From positions 1-37,988 of IMG/VR virus record IMGVR_UViG_3300045959_000022: a stretch of DNA of 37,988 nt. One strand, 5' to 3'. Below, piece by piece: positions 36,755 through 37,988 of this stretch. The position numbers were made by a program, and so were the translations under genes. The notes under the pieces were generated by a model. The model saw only the letters and a program-made list of their open reading frames with translations. It made no database searches and was not told the origin of the DNA. Positions within the stretch are counted from its first letter, which is position 1, and each line of letters begins with the position of its first letter. The stretch comes from a virus.

Positions 36755-37108
36755 TTACAGGCCTTCGCCAGGGGTGATGTAGAGTGTGGTGGCAGAGGCC
36801 GCATAGCCTGAGAAGTAAGACCCAACAGGAAAACGTAAAATCTCAACAGCACCTGGCACCAAAGGAACGCCTGCCGCCGGGTTGCCTGCTGTGGCTGCCA
36901 CGGCATTTGCTTGAGCAAGTGCAGCTGATGGGCCTACGCCAAGAAACACAGTCTCGCTGCCGCTGTTGATGATGCGAACTTGACCAGTTGCTTGTGCATC
37001 AAACCTGGCATCGACTGGAGCTTGAACGCCAGCAGGTGCTGTACCAGCGGCAGCAACGACGACGGTCTTGCCTTGCGGGTTAAATGCAATTTGACTGTTG
37101 GTAGCCAT
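36755..37108 (-). CDS. Beta-rich virion-associated protein (right copy)
   Basis: 117-aa partner of the protein at 726-1079, same length and same ends (MATNSQIAFNPQGKTVVVAA, VTLYITPGEGL-type end). The central region differs considerably (NSGSETVFLGVGPSAALAQA here). About a quarter of residues differ, much more than in the neighbouring 180-aa gene. Immediately beyond its stop codon, homology between the window ends is lost, so this gene marks the exchange border. Probable decoration or tail protein. Confidence 0.7.
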   Translation of the reverse strand: MATNSQIAFNPQGKTVVVAAAGTAPAGVQAPVDARFDAQATGQVRIINSGSETVFLGVGPSAALAQANAVAATAGNPAAGVPLVPGAVEILRFPVGSYFSGYAASATTLYITPGEGL

Positions 37109-37109
37109 G

Positions 37110-37352
37110 TCAGACTCCTTTTGAAATTAACTGATATGCGTTAATGATTTCTGGTGTATGGACAAGAGTGCAAATCGCAGCAACTCTTGACTCTTCATCT
37201 TTGAAGTTAGATCCAGGTTCGATAACTTTTCTTTCGTAAGAAAAAGCAAGTTCGTTTCCATCTTCAATGATTGAATTTCTTACCCGAACGCAAACGCATC
37301 CGTTTTCAAGAACTTCAATCTTGTCTACTTTTCTTGATTTTGTGATCCCCAT
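37110..37352 (-). CDS. Conserved 80-aa phage protein (right copy)
   Basis: 80-aa partner of the protein at 1081-1323 (MGITKSRKVDKIEVLENG, FSYERKVIEPGSNFKDEE, then HTPEIINAYQLISKGV). The ATG at 37352 corresponds exactly to the left copy; an upstream GTG two codons earlier is possible. Roughly a dozen substitutions, spread evenly. Function unknown. Confidence 0.7.
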   Translation of the reverse strand: MGITKSRKVDKIEVLENGCVCVRVRNSIIEDGNELAFSYERKVIEPGSNFKDEESRVAAICTLVHTPEIINAYQLISKGV

Positions 37353-37354
37353 TT

Positions 37355-37897
37355 TCACTGCGCCTTGTAAACAACTGAATAAATGATTGACGCTGCCGTG
37401 TCCAATGGGATGGAGCTTATAGAGCCGCCACCAACCGGATACTGGATGCCATCAAGTCTGTTGGTGTTGTTTCCGATGTAAAAACTTGGGATATTGTTTG
37501 CTGTCAAAGTTAAGTTATTGACGTAACTTATGCTCGCCGCACTAACAACATTTGACTGATTGAGAGCCAAGAATGGCAAGTCGGTGAGTCGCAAATTGCC
37601 TGTTCCTGTATGTGCGCTCCATGAGAGGAAAACCTGTACATGCACAAGATCTCCAATCTTTGTATAGCGGCCAACCTGAATGCTATACGTGCCCGTTCCT
37701 GCAGACGTAGAACCGCTGACAGTTGGAGTAAACGAACCCTCTTCATAGTCATCAAGCAGATTACTGGACGGCGTTCCGGTACCAGATGAAACGGCAGAGA
37801 AGTCTATGCCTTTCCCAGCAGTTGCAAAAATAAGATTTCCATCTTGAATGGTTTGGTCACTAGACCGTGTATTGGAGTTGACGATTGCTTTGAGCAT
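37355..37897 (-). CDS. Tail-associated protein (right copy)
   Basis: 180-aa partner of 1326-1868, with the same LDDYEEGSFTPTVSG and YSIQVGRYTKIGDLVHVQ features. Only a few residues differ (for example DD to SD near the N-terminus, AFLSW to VFLSW), mostly in the C-terminal half. DNA identity increases toward the tailspike. It lies 7 bp from the truncated tailspike gene. Confidence 0.75.
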   Translation of the reverse strand: MLKAIVNSNTRSSDQTIQDGNLIFATAGKGIDFSAVSSGTGTPSSNLLDDYEEGSFTPTVSGSTSAGTGTYSIQVGRYTKIGDLVHVQVFLSWSAHTGTGNLRLTDLPFLALNQSNVVSAASISYVNNLTLTANNIPSFYIGNNTNRLDGIQYPVGGGSISSIPLDTAASIIYSVVYKAQ

Positions 37898-37904
37898 GAT
37901 TACC

Positions 37905-37988
37905 TCACGATGTCATGTGCCAAATAGCGCTGCTGAATACATACGTCACAGCCTCATTGCTGTTCAGTGTGAAATCTACAGCACCCCG
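37905..37988 (-). CDS. Tailspike, C-terminal fragment cut by the window edge
   Basis: The last 27 codons and stop of a tailspike identical in this stretch to the end of the gene at 1876-3849 (ending SSAIWHMTS). The rest lies outside the window. The last 68 bases or more match 1893-1960 without difference, so the window ends inside a sequence that is already present near its left side. It is therefore the overlap of a circular map, or a second tailspike copy. Confidence 0.85.
   Translation of the reverse strand, partial: RGAVDFTLNSNEAVTYVFSSAIWHMTS

Larger units (their letters stand above)
36755..37988. repeat. Diverged direct repeat, right copy
   Basis: Partner of 726-1960, same orientation. 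It ends at the window edge in the middle of the tailspike gene, as expected if the sequence continues at position 1961 of a circle of about 36.03 kb. Confidence 0.9.

Noticed and set aside
36755-37988. Exact terminal repeat of a phage with fixed ends
   Set aside because: The two copies differ by many substitutions and the sequences beyond them differ completely, so it is not an identical direct terminal repeat.

Overview
The window is essentially one complete tailed-phage genome of the P22-like (short-tailed, podovirus-type) morphology class. The evidence is a colinear set of P22-family virion genes: terminase small and large subunits, P22-type portal, scaffold, P22-type coat protein, gp4-like and gp10-like tail accessory proteins, three DNA-ejection proteins and a tailspike with a P22-type head-binding domain. 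No ribosomal, metabolic or other host gene is visible, and no integrase, IS element, tRNA or CRISPR array was found, so lysogeny is not supported by what can be read. The host is uncertain. The virion half is visibly GC-rich and resembles phages of Burkholderiales-like proteobacteria, while the early half is AT-rich.

Layout, using leftward for the minus strand. (1) 1-1961: left copy of a lysis/tail-end block (M15 endolysin, small holin-like protein, beta-rich virion protein, 80-aa protein, 180-aa tail protein). (2) 1876-22053: leftward late block, read from right to left as terS, terL, portal, scaffold, coat, three small basic proteins, gp4, accessory structural genes, gp10, a needle/fibre candidate, a cupin-SET fusion, three ejection proteins and the tailspike. 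A UUCG-loop terminator follows the coat gene. (3) 22056-30458: AT-rich leftward early block with a DNA-methyltransferase remnant, NinG-like HNH protein, small genes, an XRE regulator, a replication-associated protein, an IbrA-like PAPS-reductase-fold protein plus IbrB-like ParB protein, an O-like replication protein with iteron-like repeats inside the gene, a 250-nt structured leader behind a good promoter, and a run of very small genes including a mini-TetR. (4) 30582-35543: rightward operon with an ERF-type annealing protein, coiled-coil protein, SSB, many small genes, a cluster of envelope-targeted small proteins, and a GC-rich tail with an Arc-like ribbon-helix-helix gene. It ends at a terminator. 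(5) 35643-37988: a second leftward lysis/tail-end block with different lysis genes, running off the window into the tailspike.

The two window ends are colinear at a constant offset of 36,029 bp from the beta-rich virion gene into the tailspike, but they are not identical, and the lysis genes beyond are non-homologous. The simplest reading is a circularly mapping genome of about 36.03 kb whose ends come from two strain variants carrying exchanged lysis cassettes. A real duplication cannot be excluded from sequence alone.

Working model (inference): divergent promoters near 30.2-30.5 kb fire two early transcripts. The rightward one supplies recombination (ERF, SSB) and host-interaction functions. 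The leftward one supplies regulators, the O-like initiator with its in-gene origin, and the IbrAB pair, and then continues into packaging, head, tail, ejection, tailspike and lysis genes. The most unusual points are the cupin-SET fusion inside the virion block, the structured leader/iteron origin pair, the phage-borne IbrAB pair near a methyltransferase remnant, the sharp composition boundaries, and the swapped lysis cassettes.
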